Counted from the first letter of the stretch, positions 28,488-38,230 are shown. The stretch: DNA of 64,000 nt from Kocuria turfanensis (GCF_001580365.1 NZ_CP014480.1:3554289-3618288), one strand, 5' to 3'. The notes: generated by a model not told the origin, from the sequence alone. Translations and numbers: made by a program.

Positions 28488-30035
28488 TTAGAAGAAGCCC
28501 TGGGCATCCTCGGAGTAGGAGACCAGCAGGTTCTTGGTTTGCTGGTAGTGGTCCAGCATCATGAGGTGGTTCTCGCGGCCGATGCCCGAGGACTTGTAGC
28601 CGCCGAACGCGGAGTGGGCGGGGTAGTTGTGGTACTGGTTCACCCACACGCGCCCGGCCTGGATGTCGCGGCCGGCGCGGTAGGCCAGGTTTCCGTTGCG
28701 GGCCCAGACCCCGGCGCCGAGGCCGTAGAGGGTGTCGTTGGCGGTGGCCATGGCGTCGGCGTAGTCGGCGAAGCGGGTGACCGACAGGACGGGCCCGAAG
28801 ATCTCCTCCTGGAAGATGCGCATCGAGTTCTCGCCCTCGAACACCGTGGGGGAGACGTAGAAGCCCTCGGCGAGGTCCCCGTCCAGGACGTTGCGCTCGC
28901 CGCCCACGAGGACCTTCGCGCCCTCCTGCCGGCCGATGTCGATGTAGGAGAGGATCTTCTGCAGCTGGTCGTTGGAGGCCTGCGCCCCGACCTGGGTGTC
29001 GAGGTCCAGCGGGTTGCCCTGGACCATTCCCTTGACCCGCTCGACGCCGTCCGCCAGCAGCCGGTCGTAGATCGAGCCCTGGATCAGGGCCCGCGAGGGG
29101 CAGGTGCAGACCTCGCCCTGGTTGAGGGCGAAGAACGCGAAGCCCTCCAGCGCCTTGTCGTAGAAGGAGTCCTGGGCCGCGGCGACGTCCTCGAAGAAGA
29201 TGTTCGGGGACTTCCCGCCCAGCTCGAGGGTCACCGGGATGATGTTCTGGGACGCGTACTGCATGATGAGCCGGCCGGTGGTGGTCTCCCCGGTGAAGGC
29301 GATCTTGCGGATCCGCGGGCTCGAGGCCAGCGGCTTGCCGGCCTCCACGCCGAAGCCGTTGACCACGTTGACCACGCCCGGGGGCAGGATGTCCGCGAGC
29401 AGCTCCATGAGCACCATGATCGAGGCCGGGGTCTGCTCGGCCGGCTTGAGCACCACGGCGTTGCCCGCGGCCAGGGCCGGGGCCAGCTTCCACACGCCCA
29501 TGAGGATCGGGAAGTTCCAGGGGATGATCTGCCCGACCACGCCGAGGGGCTCGTGGAAGTGGTAGGACGTGGTGTTGTCGTCGAGCTGGGAGAGGGTGCC
29601 CTCCTGGGCGCGGATGGCCCCGGCGAAGTAGCGGAAGTGGTCGATGGCCAGGGCGATGTCCGCGTTGATGGTCTCGCGCACGGGCTTGCCGTTGTCCCAG
29701 GTCTCGGCCACGGCGAGCATCTCGAGGTTCTGCTCCATCCGGTCGGCGACCCGGTGCAGCACCAGCGCCCGCTCGGCGACCGGGGTCTTGCCCCAGGCCG
29801 GGGCGGCGGCCCACGCGGCGTCGAGCGCGGCGTCGATGTCCTCGGCGGTGCCGCGGGCCACCTCCGTGAAGGGCTTGCCGTTGACCGGGGAGATGTTCTC
29901 GAAATAGCGGCCCTGCACGGGCGGGACCCACTGCCCGCCGATCCAGTGCTCGTAGCGGGGCTTGAAGGTGACCTGCGAGCCCTCGGTGCCCGGCTGCGCG
30001 TAGACGGTGGTGAGGGACTGGGTTTCAACGCTCAT
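28488..30035 (-). CDS. exaC: NAD-dependent aldehyde dehydrogenase, ExaC/AldB type
   Basis: 515 residues. [20 protein letters not shown] (cofactor loop), the general base in [12 protein letters not shown], the catalytic cysteine in [11 protein letters not shown] and the C-terminal [13 protein letters not shown] are all present. The EVCTCPSR form is typical of acetaldehyde/ExaC-type enzymes. It converts the aldehyde made by the downstream alcohol dehydrogenase to the acid. CAGGAGCAGG precedes the ATG. The upstream region carries a CRP-like site and a palindrome (30075-30151), and a GAF-domain regulator is next on the same strand. Confidence 0.92.
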   Translation of the reverse strand: MSVETQSLTTVYAQPGTEGSQVTFKPRYEHWIGGQWVPPVQGRYFENISPVNGKPFTEVARGTAEDIDAALDAAWAAAPAWGKTPVAERALVLHRVADRMEQNLEMLAVAETWDNGKPVRETINADIALAIDHFRYFAGAIRAQEGTLSQLDDNTTSYHFHEPLGVVGQIIPWNFPILMGVWKLAPALAAGNAVVLKPAEQTPASIMVLMELLADILPPGVVNVVNGFGVEAGKPLASSPRIRKIAFTGETTTGRLIMQYASQNIIPVTLELGGKSPNIFFEDVAAAQDSFYDKALEGFAFFALNQGEVCTCPSRALIQGSIYDRLLADGVERVKGMVQGNPLDLDTQVGAQASNDQLQKILSYIDIGRQEGAKVLVGGERNVLDGDLAEGFYVSPTVFEGENSMRIFQEEIFGPVLSVTRFADYADAMATANDTLYGLGAGVWARNGNLAYRAGRDIQAGRVWVNQYHNYPAHSAFGGYKSSGIGRENHLMMLDHYQQTKNLLVSYSEDAQGFF

Positions 30036-30074
30036 GGTGACCTGCTCCTGGTGCGTGACGGTGCGTGTGGCACG

Positions 30075-30151
30075 GGTGCGGACCGCCTCGTCCGCACCAT
30101 CGTGTGATGCGGATCACGCTACGGGGGGCCACGTTGCACGCACGTTGCACG
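30075..30151. promoter_or_regulatory. Aldehyde dehydrogenase control region: palindrome, CRP-like site and tandem repeat
   Basis: Three elements upstream of the exaC-adhP operon: an exact 9-bp inverted repeat GGTGCGGAC-n6-GTCCGCACC (30075-30098); TGTGA-n6-TCACG (30103-30118), close to the CRP consensus; and an 11-bp tandem repeat CACGTTGCACG twice (30130-30140, 30141-30151) with a third partial copy. The first and third are candidate sites for the adjacent GAF regulator. Confidence 0.55.
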
Positions 30152-30177
30152 CACGGTGCGGCGGGCGACGGGGCAGG

Positions 30178-31386
30178 TCAGCGGCGGAGCCGCTCCAGCT
30201 CGAGCACGGCCTCGGCGCGGGCGGGGGAGCGGGCCGGCAGGAGGCGCAGCAGCAGCGCCCACGCCTCGGCGTCGTCGGCGGCCTCCGGCAGGGTGAGGTA
30301 CTCGCGCACCGCCTCGGCCGAGCCGTCGGTCAGGACGGCCTCGCGCAGGAGCCCGGTGAGGCGGTGGCGCAGGGCCACGAGGGACGGCGCCTCGGAGTGG
30401 GGCAGCAGCGCCCCCGTGTACTCGCGCAGCGCCCGCCGGTGCGAGCCCCGGGCGAGCAGCTCGAGCACCCGGCCCGCGTCCGAGGGCAGCGGGGTCTCGA
30501 GCCGGTAGGGGCGGGAGGCGATCGCCGGCCCGCCCCGGGACTCGAGCAGCCGGCGCAGCCGCAGCACCTCGGCGCGCACCGTGGTCTCCTGTGCCCGGCC
30601 GGCCCACAGCTGCTCCGACAGCTCCGCGGTGCACAGGCCGTTGCCGGCGCGGGACAGGGCCAGGAGGATCTCGGCGTGGCGCTCGGTGAGCTCCAGGGCC
30701 TGCCCGTCCAGCACCAGCGCCGGCGGGGCGTCGCCGAGCACGCGCAGGAACGCGCCGTGGGCGGGGGCGGCGGGCGGTGCCGCCGCGGCGGCCTCGGAGC
30801 GGCGCGCGGAGCGCAGGGCGAGGGCGAGCTCGGCCCGGGCGGCGCGCACCGCCGCGCCGACCAGCGCCCGGGTGGCGGGGGCCGCGGCGGCGTCCCCGCC
30901 CGTCAGGTCCACGGCTCCCAGCAGCGCCCCCGTGACGGGGTGCAGCAGCGGGGCGGCGGTGCAGGTCCAGGGCCGGGCCTCGGGGTAGAAGTGCTGCTCG
31001 CGGTGCACGGTCACGGGCCGGCGCAGAACCAGGGCGGTGCCCGGGGCGTTGGTGCCCACGGCCGGCTCGGACCAGTCGGCGCCCTCGACGAAGCCCATGG
31101 ACTCGGCCCGCCGCCGGGTCGCGGCGCTGCCCCGGACCCGCAGGATCACGCCGCCGGGGTCCGTGACGGCCACGACCAGCCCGGTGTCCTCGGCCAGCGG
31201 GGTGAGCAGCTCGTCGAGCACGGGCATCAGCAGCCGCAGCGGGGAGCGGGCCTCCCGGACGTCGGAGCCGTCCAGCACGACCCGCGGGGTGCAGCGCTCG
31301 GGCGCCGAGAGGTGGTCCAGCGACCGGGCCCAGGACAGTCGCAGCAGCGGGTCCGTCGTCGTCGGTCCGTCCGCCGGTGCGCCCAC
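30178..31386 (-). CDS. GAF-domain transcriptional regulator of the alcohol/aldehyde dehydrogenase operon
   Basis: 402 residues. A GAF-like sensor spans roughly 50-190 (MGFVEGADWSEPAVGTNAPG, HFYPEARPWTCTAAPLL), and a C-terminal winged helix follows (LTERHAEILLALS to LRRLLESRGG, about 255-325). The sensor resembles that of AcoR-type activators, but no AAA+ sigma-54 domain is present. Proteins of this design commonly lie beside adh/exaC genes in actinobacteria. Start GTG 31386 with AGGAGG six bases upstream; a longer in-frame start would overlap the hairpin at 31463-31519. Likely an acetaldehyde- or alcohol-responsive activator; ligand inferred from context only. Confidence 0.75.
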   Translation of the reverse strand: MGAPADGPTTTDPLLRLSWARSLDHLSAPERCTPRVVLDGSDVREARSPLRLLMPVLDELLTPLAEDTGLVVAVTDPGGVILRVRGSAATRRRAESMGFVEGADWSEPAVGTNAPGTALVLRRPVTVHREQHFYPEARPWTCTAAPLLHPVTGALLGAVDLTGGDAAAAPATRALVGAAVRAARAELALALRSARRSEAAAAAPPAAPAHGAFLRVLGDAPPALVLDGQALELTERHAEILLALSRAGNGLCTAELSEQLWAGRAQETTVRAEVLRLRRLLESRGGPAIASRPYRLETPLPSDAGRVLELLARGSHRRALREYTGALLPHSEAPSLVALRHRLTGLLREAVLTDGSAEAVREYLTLPEAADDAEAWALLLRLLPARSPARAEAVLELERLRR

Positions 31387-31462
31387 GCGCCGCCTCCTGT
31401 CCCGTGCTGTGACCCAGCTCTCATGCCCGTCCCAGGGTAGCCCGTGACGCGTCCAGGAACAA

Positions 31463-31519
31463 CGAGGGGCGGGGAACTGCCGGAATGCGTCGAGCATTCT
31501 CGCAGTTCCCCGCCCCTCG
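31463..31519 (-). terminator. Nested hairpin terminator after the dicarboxylate symporter
   Basis: Perfect 18-bp arms at 31463-31480 and 31502-31519, enclosing a second hairpin GAATGC-GTCGA-GCATTC (31483-31499). It begins 25 nt past the symporter stop and precedes the regulator start. Confidence 0.75.
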
Positions 31520-31543
31520 CGGTGGGGACGGCGGCGCCGGGGC

Positions 31544-32956
31544 TCAGCGGGCCCCGGTCGCCGCGGCCTCCTCGGGGGTGGCGTCCTCGGGAGCCGCGTT
31601 CTCGGGGGCGGCGTCCTCGGGGACGAAGGGGTCGCCGGAGCGCGGGGCGTCGTAGAGCTCCCGGTCCAGCAGCCCCTCGCGGTGGGCGACGATCGTGGGC
31701 ACCAGGGCCTGGCCGGCCACGTTGAGCGCGGTGCGGCCCATGTCGATGATCGGGTCCACGGCCAGCAGGAGCCCCACGCCGTCCAGCGGCAGGCCCAGCG
31801 TGGACAGCGTCAGGGTGAGCATCACGGTGGCGCCCGTGGTGCCGGCGGTCGCCGCGGAGCCCAGCACGGACACGAGCGCGATGAGCACGTAGTGCGTGAC
31901 GTCCAGCTCGATCCCGTAGAACTGCGCGACGAACAGGGCGGCGATCGCGGGGTAGACCGCGGCGCAGCCGTCCATCTTGGTGGTCGCCCCGAGCGGCACG
32001 GCGAAGGAGGCGTAGGCGCGGGGCACGCCGAGGCTGCGCTCGGTGATGCGCTGCGTCAGGGGCATGGTGCCCACCGAGGAGCGGGAGACGAAGCCCAGCT
32101 GCACGGCCGGCCACACACCGGAGAAGTACTGCCGGACGGAGAGCCCGTGCGCCTTGACCAGCACCGGGTAGACCACGAAGGCCACGATCAGCAGGCCGGC
32201 GTAGACGGTGGCGACGAAGCTCAGCAGCCCGCCCATCGAGGTCCAGCCGTACTCGAACACGGCCCGGCCGATCAGGCCCAGGGTGCCCAGCGGGGCCAGG
32301 CGGATGATCCACCAGACGACCTTCTGCACCACGGCCAGCGCGGCGCGGACCACGGCGAGGAACGGCTCGGCGGGCTCGCCCACCTTGAGGGCGGCGATGC
32401 CCACGGCGGCCGAGACCACGAGGACCTGCAGCACGTTGAAGCTCAGGGCGGTCTGCACGGTCTCCGGGTCCACCACGGAGGAGGAGACCTGCAGGCCCAG
32501 GAAGTTGGCGGGGACCAGGCCGGTGAGGAAGGCCAGCCACGAGCCCTGGGTCCCGGAGTACTGCTCGGCGGGGGCGGTGGCGCCCGTGCCCGCGCCGGGC
32601 TCGACGACGAGGCCGAGCGCCAGCCCGACCGTCACCGCGATCAGGGCGGTGATGCCGAACCACAGCAGGGTCTTCCAGGCCAGGCGCGCGGCGTTGGAGA
32701 CCTCCCGCAGGTTGGCGATCGAGGAGATCACCGCGGTCACGATGAGAGGGACCACGGCGGCCTTGAGCAGGCTCACGTAGCTCGTGCCGATGGTGTCCAG
32801 GGCGGTCATGAGCCAGTTCGGGTCCGTGTCGGGGTCGCCGCCGAGGGTGTCGGCGACGGTACCCAGCACCACGCCCAGGAGGAGGGCGATCACGATCTGC
32901 GGCCCGAAGGAGGTCAGCCACCGGGGCAGGCGTCGATTGCTTTCTGCGGAAATCAT
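31544..32956 (-). CDS. Dicarboxylate/amino acid:cation symporter (DAACS family)
   Basis: 470 residues with the GltPh/DctA fold: eight membrane segments plus re-entrant loops, including the serine-rich FVSRSSVGTMPLT (HP1), the unwound helix with TKMDGCAAVYP, HP2 GSAATAGTTGATVML and DPIIDMGRTALNVAGQ (helix 8 substrate and cation site). It imports C4-dicarboxylates or acidic amino acids. A C-terminal acidic tail of about 30 residues with repeats of EDA/ENA/EDATPEEA is odd for the family. Start ATG 32956, six bases after a TATCGT -10-like box (predicted leaderless). Not clearly linked to its neighbours. Confidence 0.88.
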   Translation of the reverse strand: MISAESNRRLPRWLTSFGPQIVIALLLGVVLGTVADTLGGDPDTDPNWLMTALDTIGTSYVSLLKAAVVPLIVTAVISSIANLREVSNAARLAWKTLLWFGITALIAVTVGLALGLVVEPGAGTGATAPAEQYSGTQGSWLAFLTGLVPANFLGLQVSSSVVDPETVQTALSFNVLQVLVVSAAVGIAALKVGEPAEPFLAVVRAALAVVQKVVWWIIRLAPLGTLGLIGRAVFEYGWTSMGGLLSFVATVYAGLLIVAFVVYPVLVKAHGLSVRQYFSGVWPAVQLGFVSRSSVGTMPLTQRITERSLGVPRAYASFAVPLGATTKMDGCAAVYPAIAALFVAQFYGIELDVTHYVLIALVSVLGSAATAGTTGATVMLTLTLSTLGLPLDGVGLLLAVDPIIDMGRTALNVAGQALVPTIVAHREGLLDRELYDAPRSGDPFVPEDAAPENAAPEDATPEEAAATGAR

Positions 32957-33029
32957 GTGCCCACGATAGGCCCGCGGAATATACAACACCGAATGACGAT
33001 GACGAAATATGACGTCCTTATGACGGACC

Positions 33030-34766
33030 TCACAGGTCCAGGGCGTAGGCCAGCGTGTCCAGGCCCACGGAGCCGAGCCGGAGGGCCCGCGAGTGGAAGT
33101 CCTTGAGCCGGAAGCCGGGGCCCGCGGCGGCCCGGGCGGCGTCCCGGGCCTGCTCCCACAGCTGCTGGCCGACCTTGTAGGAGGGGGCCTGGCCGGGCCA
33201 GCCCATGTAGCGCATCCACTCGAAGCGCAGCATGGGGTCCTGCATCACGATGTTCGAGCGCAGGAACCGCCAGCCGTCCTCGGGCGTCCACACCTCACCG
33301 GCGCGGGCGCCGCCCAGGGCGTCGCCGAGCTCCCGGGGGATCCGGTACCCGCAGTGGAACCCGACGTCGAAGACCACCCGCGCGGCGCGCAGCCGCTGCG
33401 CGTCGAGCATGCCCATCCGGTCCCCGGGGTCCTGGAGGTGGCCGAGCTCGTCCATCAGCCGCTCGGCGTACAGCGCCCACCCCTCCCCGTGGCCGGAGAC
33501 CCACACGCCCATCCGCCGCCACCGGTTGAGCTCCCCGGAGTTGGCCAGCGCCGTGGCGAACTGCAGGTGGTGGCCCGGGACGCCCTCGTGGTAGACGGTG
33601 GTGGTCTGCTCCCACGTGGTGAACGTCCCGGTGCCCTCGGGCACCGACCACCACATGCGCCCCGGGCGGGAGAAGTCCGCGCTGGGCATCGAGTACCAGA
33701 TGCCGCCGTCGTGGGTGGGGGCGATCCGGCACTCCAGCCGGCGCATCGGCGCGGTGATCTCGAAGTGGGTGCCCGCGAGCGCGTCCACGGCGGCGTCGGA
33801 GAGGTCCTGCATCCACGCCTGCAGGGCGTCGGTGCCGTGCAGCTGCCGGTCCGGGTCCGCGTCGAGGGCCGCCATGGCCTGGGCGGGGGTGGCCCCGGGG
33901 GCGATCCGCCGGGCCAGCGCCTCCTGCTCCGCCACGACCGTGCGCAGCTGCTCCACCCCCCACGCGTAGACCGCCGCCGGGTCCACGACGGCGCCGAGGA
34001 ACTCCTGCAGGCGCAGGGTGTAGACGTCCGGGCCCGCCGCGTCCGCGTGCGGGGCGTGCGCGGCGAGCTCCTCGCCCAGCACCCGGGCCAGGCGGTGGTA
34101 GGCCTGCCGGGCCTGCGCGGCCGCCTCGGCGAGCTCCCGGTGCATCCCCTCGGGCACGTGCGGGCCGCCGGCGAGCCGGGCGAAGAAGCCCCGGTCGGCG
34201 GCGTAGCCCTCGCACTGGCGGGCGGCGTTGCGCAGCTGGAGCACGGAGGCGCAGCGGCCCCGGGCGCGGGCCTGGCGCAGACCCGCCACGTAGGAGTCCA
34301 CGGCCGCGGGCACGTTGCGCAGCCGCCCGGCGATGTGGGCCCAGTCCTCGGGGGTGCGCCGGGGCAGGTCGTCGAACACGTCCCGGATCTCCTGCACGGG
34401 GGAGGAGATGTTGTTGACCTCCCCGCCCCGCAGGCCCTCCTCGTGCAGGAGCAGCTCCAGGCCCAGCCGCTCGCGCAGGGCGTGCACGGTCACCCGGTCG
34501 ACGTCGTCGGCGGGGACCGCGCCGGTCAGCTCCGCCAGCGTCTCGCGCACGGCCTCGGCGCGGGCCTCGAGACCCTCGGGGCCGTAGTCGCGGTACTCGG
34601 TCTCGCGGCCGGGGAAGCCGTGCACGGTGGCCTGGGCCGGGTCCAGCTCCATGGCGCGCCCGAACCAGCGCTCGGCCACGGCGTCGACGGCCGTGGGCTC
34701 ACGGCGCCCGGCGCCGAGCGGGGCCGGGCCGGCGGAGGACGGGGGGTCGGGCCGTGAAGTGCTCAT
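33030..34766 (-). CDS. DUF885 family protein (putative zinc-peptidase-like)
   Basis: 578 residues, full length for the DUF885 family. YHEGVPGHHLQ near 392-402 contains the HE-x4-HH pattern this family uses as its presumed metal site; a second conserved block is SGHGEGWALYAERLMDELG. No signal peptide or membrane segment, so likely cytoplasmic. Members are distantly related to M3-type metallopeptidases, but the substrate is unknown. Start ATG 34766 follows a TACTGT -10-like box by 7 nt (predicted leaderless). Sits between the symporter and the carboxylase genes, separated from accE by 152 bp. Confidence 0.8.
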   Translation of the reverse strand: MSTSRPDPPSSAGPAPLGAGRREPTAVDAVAERWFGRAMELDPAQATVHGFPGRETEYRDYGPEGLEARAEAVRETLAELTGAVPADDVDRVTVHALRERLGLELLLHEEGLRGGEVNNISSPVQEIRDVFDDLPRRTPEDWAHIAGRLRNVPAAVDSYVAGLRQARARGRCASVLQLRNAARQCEGYAADRGFFARLAGGPHVPEGMHRELAEAAAQARQAYHRLARVLGEELAAHAPHADAAGPDVYTLRLQEFLGAVVDPAAVYAWGVEQLRTVVAEQEALARRIAPGATPAQAMAALDADPDRQLHGTDALQAWMQDLSDAAVDALAGTHFEITAPMRRLECRIAPTHDGGIWYSMPSADFSRPGRMWWSVPEGTGTFTTWEQTTTVYHEGVPGHHLQFATALANSGELNRWRRMGVWVSGHGEGWALYAERLMDELGHLQDPGDRMGMLDAQRLRAARVVFDVGFHCGYRIPRELGDALGGARAGEVWTPEDGWRFLRSNIVMQDPMLRFEWMRYMGWPGQAPSYKVGQQLWEQARDAARAAAGPGFRLKDFHSRALRLGSVGLDTLAYALDL

Positions 34767-34918
34767 GCACGCCACAGTAGCGCCGGGTTCCGGACGGTCC
34801 GGGCAGCTCCCGGCCGGGAGGGGGCTCACCGCCAGGGCTCACCGGCGGGGCTCACTGCCGGGGCGCGCTCCCGGGAGCGGCCCCCCGGGGCCACTGCTCC
34901 GGCGTCACTGCTCCGCCC

Positions 34919-35149
34919 TCACTCCTCCGGCTTGCTCCGCCGCCACGCGCCGCGGCCCGGGCGCAGGCGCAGCCCCAGCCGCATCCGGCGGAACTGGTCC
35001 CGGCGCCCCGGGGAGCCCGCGGCGGAGGACCCGCTCCCGGTGCCGCGGGCGAGCAGCACCGCCGTGACGGCGGCGACCTCCTCCGGGGTCGGGTTGCCGG
35101 CCACGAAGCGCAGCGCCGGGGTGCCCTGCACGGGCTCGGGGGCGCTCAC
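34919..35149 (-). CDS. accE: Acyl-CoA carboxylase epsilon subunit
   Basis: 76 residues. [20 protein letters not shown] is the hallmark of the small actinobacterial carboxylase epsilon subunit (AccE/PccE), which stabilises the alpha-beta complex; the basic C-terminus is typical. GTG start overlaps the accD stop (GTGA), so it is translationally coupled to its partner. 34767-34918 downstream holds no gene. Confidence 0.88.
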   Translation of the reverse strand: MSAPEPVQGTPALRFVAGNPTPEEVAAVTAVLLARGTGSGSSAAGSPGRRDQFRRMRLGLRLRPGRGAWRRSKPEE

Positions 35150-36729
35150 AGCGGGATGTTCCCGTGCTTCTTGGCGGGCATCGTCGCGCGCTTGTCGCGC
35201 AGCGCCCGCAGGGCCTTGAGCACCTGGACCCGGGTCTCGGAGGGGGAGATCACCGCGTCCACGTAGCCGAGCTCGGCCGCCTGGTAGGGGTTGAGCAGGC
35301 TCTCCTCGTACTTCTGCACCAGCTCGGCGCGCAGCGCCTCGACGTCCTCGCCGCTGTCCGCCGCCGCCTTGAGGTCGCGGCGGTAGAGGATCTCCACGGC
35401 GCCCTGGGCGCCCATCACGCCGATCTGCGCGGTGGGCCAGGCCAGGTTGACGTCCGCCCCGAGCTTCTTGGAGCCCATCACGATGTACGCCCCGCCGTAG
35501 GCCTTGCGGGTGATCAGCGTGACCAGCGGGACGGTCGCCTCGGCGTAGGCGTAGAGCAGCTTCGCGCCGCGGCGGATGATCCCGTTGAACTCCTGGTCGG
35601 TGCCCGGCAGGAAGCCGGGCACGTCCACCAGGGTGAGGATCGGGACGTTGAACGCGTCGCAGTGCCGGACGAACCGGGCGGCCTTCTCGGAGGCGGCGAT
35701 GTCCAGGGTGCCCGCGAACTGCAGGGGCTGGTTGGCCACGATGCCCACGGTGTGCCCCTCGACCCGGGCGTAGCCGATCATCACGTTGGGGGCGTAGAGC
35801 GCCTGCATCTCCAGGAAGTGCCCGTCGTCCACGACGGCCTCGATCACCGTGCGCATGTCGTAGGGCTGGTTGGCGGAGTCCGGGACCAGGGTGTCCAGGG
35901 CGGCGTCGAGGTCGGTGACCTCGTCCTCCTGGTCGTGGTCCAGCAGGGGGGCCTCCTGCAGGTTGTTGGCCGGCAGGAACTCGAGCAGCTCGTGCACGAA
36001 GTCGAAGGCGTCCTGCTCGTCCTCGGCGAGGTAGGTGGCCGTGCCCGTGGTCGAGTTGTGCTGGCGCGCCCCGCCGAGGGTCTCCATGTCCACCGACTCG
36101 CCCGTGACCGTGCGGATCACGTCGGGGCCGGTGATGAACATGTGCGAGGTCTTGTCGACCATCACGATGTAGTCGGTCAGGGCCGGGGAGTAGGCGGCGC
36201 CGCCGGCGCACGGGCCCATGATCAGGGAGATCTGCGGGACCACCCCGGAGGAGCGCACGTTCATGTTGAAGATGTCGGCGAACATGGCCAGGGAGGCCAC
36301 GCCCTCCTGGATCCGCGCCCCGCCGCCGTCGTTGATGCCGATCACCGGGCAGCCGTTGCGCAGGGCGAATTTCTGCACCTTGACGATCTTCTCGCCGTTG
36401 ACCTGGGACAGCGACCCGCCGAAGACCGCGAAGTCCTGGGAGTAGACGGCCACCAGGCGCCCGTCCACCGTGCCGTAGCCGCTGACCACACCGTCCCCGG
36501 GCAGCTTCTTGGCGTCCATCCCGAAGGCGGTCGAGCGGTGGGTGGCCAGCGCGTCGAACTCCACGAAGGAGCCCTCGTCCAGGAGCAGCTCGACGCGCTC
36601 GCGGGCGGTGTTCTTCCCCCGCGCGTGCTGCTTGTCGATCGCCGCCTGCCCCGCGGGGGCCTCGGAGCGGGCCCGGCGGTCGTGGAAGTCGGCGATCTTG
36701 CCGGCGGTGGTCGTCAGGTCGTGGATCAC
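35146..36729 (-). CDS. accD: Acyl-CoA (propionyl/acetyl-CoA) carboxylase beta subunit
   Basis: 527 residues. N- and C-terminal crotonase-like carboxyltransferase halves: [16 protein letters not shown] with [13 protein letters not shown] binds acyl-CoA, and [13 protein letters not shown] with [13 protein letters not shown] binds biotin. AccD5/PccB type. Start set at GTG 36729 ([11 protein letters not shown]), five bases after GAGG; GTG 36735 is a two-codon-longer alternative. A -10-like TAGAGT lies at 36810-36805 and the accA-type palindrome at 36834-36850. The alpha subunit is 10 kb away in this genome. Confidence 0.94.
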   Translation of the reverse strand: MIHDLTTTAGKIADFHDRRARSEAPAGQAAIDKQHARGKNTARERVELLLDEGSFVEFDALATHRSTAFGMDAKKLPGDGVVSGYGTVDGRLVAVYSQDFAVFGGSLSQVNGEKIVKVQKFALRNGCPVIGINDGGGARIQEGVASLAMFADIFNMNVRSSGVVPQISLIMGPCAGGAAYSPALTDYIVMVDKTSHMFITGPDVIRTVTGESVDMETLGGARQHNSTTGTATYLAEDEQDAFDFVHELLEFLPANNLQEAPLLDHDQEDEVTDLDAALDTLVPDSANQPYDMRTVIEAVVDDGHFLEMQALYAPNVMIGYARVEGHTVGIVANQPLQFAGTLDIAASEKAARFVRHCDAFNVPILTLVDVPGFLPGTDQEFNGIIRRGAKLLYAYAEATVPLVTLITRKAYGGAYIVMGSKKLGADVNLAWPTAQIGVMGAQGAVEILYRRDLKAAADSGEDVEALRAELVQKYEESLLNPYQAAELGYVDAVISPSETRVQVLKALRALRDKRATMPAKKHGNIPL

Positions 36730-36833
36730 AAGCACCTCGTGGTCTGGTACGCGGCCGAGCCGGCGGGCCGAGCGGCCCGGTCGGGGCGGCCAGGGGACCT
36801 GCTCACTCTAGTCCGCGGCCGGGGCACCCCCTG

Positions 36834-36850
36834 TTGTAGGAGTCCTACAA
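36834..36850. promoter_or_regulatory. Palindrome shared with accA (operator candidate)
   Basis: TTGTAGGA-G-TCCTACAA, a perfect 17-bp palindrome 105 bp upstream of the chosen accD start and 24 bp before its -10-like box. Sixteen of the bases are identical to the site before accA. Confidence 0.65.
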
Positions 36851-36874
36851 AATCCGGTCCGGGACGCCGGGTCC

Positions 36875-37177
36875 TCAGCCCACGCGGCCGAGGACCACCT
36901 TCCAGGGCCGGACCGTCCGCTCGGTGACCACCCCGTGGCGCACCAGCGGGTCCTCGTCGGTGAGCCGCTCGACCGCGGCCGCGTCCTCGGCGGCGAAGAC
37001 CAGCAGCGCCCCGGCCGGGCCGTCGTCGTCGTACGGCCCGGACGCCAGGAGGAGGCCCTGCGCCACCAGCCCGCCGAGGTACTCCCGGTGCTCTGGCCGG
37101 CGGGCGGCCAGGACGTCGGCCGGGCCGCCGTAGACGTAGGTGACGGCGAACGTCGTGGGGTTCTCGGCTGCGCTCAC
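36875..37177 (-). CDS. YciI family protein
   Basis: 100 residues with the YciI fold: FAVTYVYGG at the start, REYLGGLVAQGLLLASGPYDDD and VERLTDEDPLVRHGVV. This alpha/beta dimeric barrel-like family holds a conserved His-Asp pair (HREYL, DDP) of unclear catalytic role. GTG start at 37177 with AGGAG five bases before. It lies upstream of accD on the same strand and divergent to birA; the accD palindrome separates it from accD. Confidence 0.82.
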   Translation of the reverse strand: MSAAENPTTFAVTYVYGGPADVLAARRPEHREYLGGLVAQGLLLASGPYDDDGPAGALLVFAAEDAAAVERLTDEDPLVRHGVVTERTVRPWKVVLGRVG

Positions 37178-37351
37178 GATGACTCCTGCGGGACGTGCCG
37201 CGGCTCTCCGCCACCGGGCGGGGAAGCGCCCAGGCGGCTCCCGGGGAACGCGGCTATTAGTGTGGACGGAACCCGACACTACGCGGAGCGCGCCCGGGCG
37301 GACAGCACCGGGCCGCCCGCGTCGCCGGAGACCGCCGACCCGAGGAGCGCC

Positions 37352-38230
37352 GTGCCCGACCCCCTTGCCGCCGATCTGCGCGACCCCGCCGTGCTCGCCG
37401 CCCTGCAGGCCCTGGGCGCGGGGCGGATCGACGTCCTCGACGAGGTCGGCTCCACCAACGAGCAGCTGACGGCGGCCGTCGCCCGGCAGGCGCGCGGAGC
37501 GGCCCCCGCCCGGCCGTGGACGGACCTCTCCCTCCTGCTGACCGGCCACCAGAGCGCCGGGCGCGGCCGGCTGGACCGGGTGTGGACCACCGAACCCGGC
37601 ACCGCCCTGACCTTCAGCGTCCTGCTGCGCCCGGCCGGTGCGGGCGGGAGGCCGCTGCCCACCCAGTACTTCCCGTGGCTGACCCTGCTGATGGCCGCCG
37701 CCGTGGTCGAGGCCCTGGCGGGCGTGGCGGGCGCCGGGGCGCGGATCAAGTGGCCCAACGACGTGCTCGTCGACGGCCGCAAGGTCGCGGGCCTGCTGGC
37801 GGGCCTGGTCCTGGACCCGCACCGGGCCCCGGCCGTGGTCCTGGGCACCGGGATCAACGTCTCCCAGGAGGAGCTGCCCGTGGCCACGGCCACGTCCGTG
37901 CGCCGGGCCACCGGCCGGGACGTGGCGCGCGCGGCCGTCCTCGAGGCCGTGCTGGCCGCCTTCGTGCCCCGCTACCGGCAGTTCTGCGCGGACCCGGCCG
38001 CCGCCACGGGGCCCGGCGGGCCGCTGCGCCGCCTGGTCGAGGACCGGATGGAGACCCTCGGGCGCTCGGTGCGCGCCGAGCTGCCCGGCGGCGCCGAGCC
38101 CGTCACGGGCACCGCCGTGGGTCTCGGCGCCCACGGCGGGCTGCTGCTGCGCGACGACGCCGGCGCGGAGCACGAGGTGACCGCCGGCGACGTCGTGCAC
38201 CTGCGCCCGGCCGCCCCCGGGAAGGCCTGA
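37352..38230 (+). CDS. birA: Biotin-[acetyl-CoA-carboxylase] ligase
   Basis: 292 residues. DEVGSTNEQL, GHQSAGRGRLDRVW (biotinyl-AMP loop), KWPNDVLVDGRKVAGLL and GTGINVS are the catalytic core; the C-terminal SH3-like BPL_C domain follows. There is no N-terminal helix-turn-helix, so this is a class I ligase that cannot act as the BirA repressor. It biotinylates AccA. GTG start 37352 with GAGGAG upstream; an in-frame GTG at 37262 lies next to a TATTAG -10-like sequence and is less likely. First gene of a four-gene run to 40931. Confidence 0.9.
   Translation: MPDPLAADLRDPAVLAALQALGAGRIDVLDEVGSTNEQLTAAVARQARGAAPARPWTDLSLLLTGHQSAGRGRLDRVWTTEPGTALTFSVLLRPAGAGGRPLPTQYFPWLTLLMAAAVVEALAGVAGAGARIKWPNDVLVDGRKVAGLLAGLVLDPHRAPAVVLGTGINVSQEELPVATATSVRRATGRDVARAAVLEAVLAAFVPRYRQFCADPAAATGPGGPLRRLVEDRMETLGRSVRAELPGGAEPVTGTAVGLGAHGGLLLRDDAGAEHEVTAGDVVHLRPAAPGKA

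Noticed and set aside
37262..37352. GTG 37262 as birA start
   Set aside because: It lies only 1-2 bases from the -10-like TATTAG, too close for a transcript to include it, while GTG 37352 has GAGGAG.
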